Shown piece by piece: positions 8,337-13,313 of a DNA stretch of 13,313 bases (the stretch's first letter is position 1; every line of letters starts with the position of its first letter). The notes beneath the pieces are model-generated. The model did no database searches. It worked only from the letters and a program-made list of their open reading frames with translations, and was not told where the DNA came from. The stretch comes from Desulfatibacillaceae bacterium (GTDB lineage Bacteria; Desulfobacterota; Desulfobacteria; Desulfobacterales; Desulfatibacillaceae): NCBI GenBank assembly GCA_030018745.1, contig JASEHB010000020.1, positions 1 to 13,313 of the forward strand. The letters are read 5' to 3'. The position numbers were made by a program, and so were the translations under genes.

Positions 8337-8378
8337 TTTTCCTGGGGCCGCCCATCAACATTTTTCCTGGGGCCGCCC
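8337..8378. repeat. 17-bp direct repeat next to the purF stop
   Basis: TTTTCCTGGGGCCGCCC occurs at 8337-8353 and again at 8362-8378, a 25-bp period. Each copy holds a short GGGGC/GCCCC-type palindromic core. Read on the other strand the motif GGGCGGCCCCAGG resembles the GGGCGGGTCCAGGG boxes, so these copies look like inverted relatives of the boxes at 8055, 8187 and 8232 and would close the mosaic on its right side. Confidence 0.6.
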
Positions 8379-8386
8379 CTCTCTAT

Positions 8387-9791
8387 TCAAACTTTTTCCA
8401 GACAATCCTTGGAAAGCTCCTGATCAAACTCCACCGGGTAGCAGCCGTTAAAGCAGGCGTAGCAGAAAAGGTCTTTTGCGTTGGTATCGCCTGTGGCTTT
8501 TAAAAGCCCTTCCAGGCTCAAATAGTGCAGGCTGTCCAGGCCAAGGTGGCTGCGTAACTGCTCAACGCTCAATTTGGAGGCCACAAGCTCACCCCTGGTG
8601 GAAAAGTCGATTCCGTAATGGCAGGCGTGGCGGTGGGGCGGACAGGAAACGCGCATGTGGATTTCCTTAACCCCCAGATCCCGCAAAGCCCTTATTCGTG
8701 TGCGGGCCGTGGTGCCCCTTATGATGGAATCCTCCACTATGATTATGCGTTTTCCTGCAAGGAGCTTGCGCACGGGGTTTAACTTCACCCTCACACCAAA
8801 GTCGCGCATGGACTGGCTGGGCTGAATGAAGGTTCTGCCAACATAGTGGTTTCTTATCATCCCCATTTCAAAGGCTATTTTTGATTGCTCGCAGTACCCA
8901 AGAGCCGCATAATTGCCTGAATCCGGAAAAGGCATCACCATATCTGCATCCACAGGCATTTCTGCTGCCAGGGCGCGGCCCATTGCCTTTCTCATTTCAT
9001 ATACATTGTGGCCGAAGATATCTGAATCCGGCCTGGCAAAGTAGATGTACTCGAATATGCAGAAGGCCCGGCGCTCCGGCCTGGGGGTCTGTATGCTGCG
9101 AATGCCGTTTTTATTGATGATGACAATTTCGCCCGGTTCAAGCTCCCTTATGAACTGGGCTTCCACAAGGTCCAAGGCGCAGGTTTCGCTTGCCAGCACA
9201 TAATGGCCGTTGACCCTGCCAAGGCACAGGGGGCGGAAACCATAAGGGTCTTTTATGCCTATCAATTCCCCATCGCTTGTCAAAAGCACAAAGGAAAAAG
9301 CCCCTTTTATGCTTTCCACGGTTTTTACAAGGGCGCTCTCCAGGCCCAAATCCAGATTTTTCACAAAAAGGTGGAGGAATATTTCAGAATCCATTGTGGT
9401 CTGGAATATGCTTCCGGTTTTTTCAAGCTGCTCCCGCAGGGCAAGAGCATTTACAAGGTTGCCGTTGTGGGCAAGGGCATAGGAGTGCCTGCGGTGACGC
9501 ACCACAAAGGGCTGGGCGTTTGTGAGCGAGCTTTGCCCGGTGGTGGAGTAGCGCACCTGGCCTATGGCCGAGCGGCCTGCAAGCTTGTCCAGATCTGCTG
9601 GCTTGAAAACATCGGCCACAAGGCCCATGCCCTTGTGCAGCAGTATGCCGCCGTCATCATTATAGGAGGCTATGCCGGCACTCTCCTGGCCCCGGTGCTG
9701 AAGGGCATAAAGGCCAAAATAGCACAGGCGGGCTGCGTCTTCGTGCCCCCACACTCCGAAAACGCCGCAGGCTTCGCGCGGCTTGTCTTCA

Positions 9792-9808
<17 letters not shown>
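8387..9808 (-). CDS. purF: Amidophosphoribosyltransferase (glutamine PRPP amidotransferase)
   Basis: 473 residues, the usual length for the family. It catalyses the first committed step of de novo purine synthesis in the cytoplasm: PRPP plus glutamine gives 5-phosphoribosylamine, glutamate and pyrophosphate. The N-terminal Ntn glutaminase domain begins after a 13-residue propeptide: EACGVFGVWG puts the catalytic Cys at residue 14, and LQHRGQESAGI and LAHNGNL are conserved. The C-terminal phosphoribosyltransferase domain carries the PRPP loop IIIVEDSIIRGTT (about 355-367) and IRNHYVGRTFIQPSQ (318-332). Cys250, Cys396, Cys449 and Cys452 fit the four [4Fe-4S] ligands of the Bacillus-type enzyme, so an oxygen-sensitive cluster is expected. 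The ATG at 9808 is supported by AGGAG 10 nt upstream. The gene overlaps the end of carB by 17 bp, so translation is probably coupled. AMP/GMP feedback inhibition is a family property, not visible here. Confidence 0.97.
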
Positions 9809-13034
<3,226 letters not shown>

Positions 13035-13069
13035 TATTTTTGGCTACCGTGTTTGCAATTTAAGGTTGC

Positions 13070-13313
13070 TTAAGTCATCATTTTTACAAACTCATCAAAA
13101 AGGTAATGCGCATCATGGGGGCCAGGGGATGCCTCCGGGTGGTACTGGACGGCCAGGAGGGGAATATCCAGATGTTTAAAGCCCTCGCAGGTGTTGTCGT
13201 TGAGATTGATGTGGGTGAGTTTTACGCTCTTTTTGGGCAGGGTTTTGGCATCAACTGCAAACCCGTGGTTCTGGGAGCTTATTTCCACCCTGCCGGTTTC
13301 CAGATTTTTAACA
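13070..13313 (-). CDS. carA: Carbamoyl-phosphate synthase small subunit, C-terminal end only
   Basis: About 80 C-terminal codons, open to the right edge of the window and ending in TAA at 13070-13072. The sequence reads VKNLETGRVEISSQNHGFAV and later AVQYHPEASPGPHDA, followed by YLFDEFVKMM. These are hallmarks of the class I glutamine amidotransferase domain of CarA. The His and Glu of YHPEASPGP are the last two members of the catalytic triad; the nucleophilic Cys and the whole N-terminal domain lie outside the window. CarA hydrolyses glutamine and passes ammonia through the tunnel in CarB. It is the first gene seen of a carA-carB-purF unit, and any promoter or upstream regulator is beyond the edge. 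Confidence 0.97.
   Translation of the reverse strand, partial: VKNLETGRVEISSQNHGFAVDAKTLPKKSVKLTHINLNDNTCEGFKHLDIPLLAVQYHPEASPGPHDAHYLFDEFVKMMT

Larger units (their letters stand above)
7938..8386. other. Convergent intergenic region with mosaic repeats, no gene supported
   Basis: About 450 bp between the terminator of the + strand exoprotein gene and the stop codon of purF on the - strand. Short open frames here (for example 7930-8112 and 8006-8503 on +) lack a convincing ribosome site and have compositions expected of non-coding DNA. The stretch from 7938 to about 8000 shows nothing I can identify. From 8002 to 8378 it is filled with short structured repeats, listed separately. I see no clear intrinsic terminator for purF: the GC-rich hairpins nearest its stop are followed by A-rich, not T-rich, sequence on the minus strand. 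Confidence 0.7.

Noticed and set aside
8366..8386. GGGGCGGCCCC hairpin as the purF terminator
   Set aside because: The minus-strand sequence after it is AGGAAAAATG, with no U-tract, and the stem is only about 4 bp.
8006..8503. Small plus-strand frames in the intergenic region (also 7930-8112 and 8143-8451)
   Set aside because: They translate the repeat boxes, and the longest run into the purF 3' end. There is no ribosome site or conserved motif, and the composition is atypical.

Overview
The window looks like chromosomal DNA of a moderately GC-rich Gram-negative bacterium, most likely a Desulfobacterota (deltaproteobacterial) lineage. That guess rests on three things: the carA-carB-purF gene order, a Bacillus-type PurF with a propeptide and iron-sulfur cysteines, and a giant repetitive exoprotein beside mosaic intergenic repeats. 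It is an inference from recollection, not a database result.

Left part (bases 3-7865, + strand): the 3' portion of one very large gene. At least 2,620 codons are open without a stop, and the reading frame runs off the left edge. The product is an Asp/Asn/Gly/Ala/Thr/Val-rich, Lys/Arg-poor, almost cysteine-free protein built from degenerate beta-strand repeats. It resembles filamentous-haemagglutinin-like or two-partner-secreted surface exoproteins. It contains a clear tandem duplication of 132 residues and at least seven scattered copies of a 'GIGT...PL...GDIFV' module. Its last ~90 residues change abruptly to a Met-rich, charged, probably helical tail, with no recognisable outer-membrane barrel or sorting signal. 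A strong intrinsic terminator follows at 7895-7937.

Middle part (about 7938-8386): no gene that I can support. It separates two convergent transcription units and holds a mosaic of short repeats. Two modules have a hairpin, then CCTAC, then a GGGCGG-TCCAGGG box; the hairpin stems differ in sequence but keep their pairing. A third box is followed by a GTAC-centred hairpin, and next to purF there is a 17-bp direct repeat.

Right part (8387-13313, - strand): three genes read right to left, namely carA (3' end only), carB (complete) and purF (complete). CarA and CarB form glutamine-dependent carbamoyl-phosphate synthetase, which feeds pyrimidines and arginine. PurF makes the committed step of purine synthesis from PRPP and glutamine. 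carA and carB are 35 bp apart, and carB and purF overlap by 17 bp, so the three are probably one operon that balances pyrimidine and purine nucleotide supply.

The right part is ordinary housekeeping. The unusual material is the giant exoprotein and the structured intergenic mosaic.
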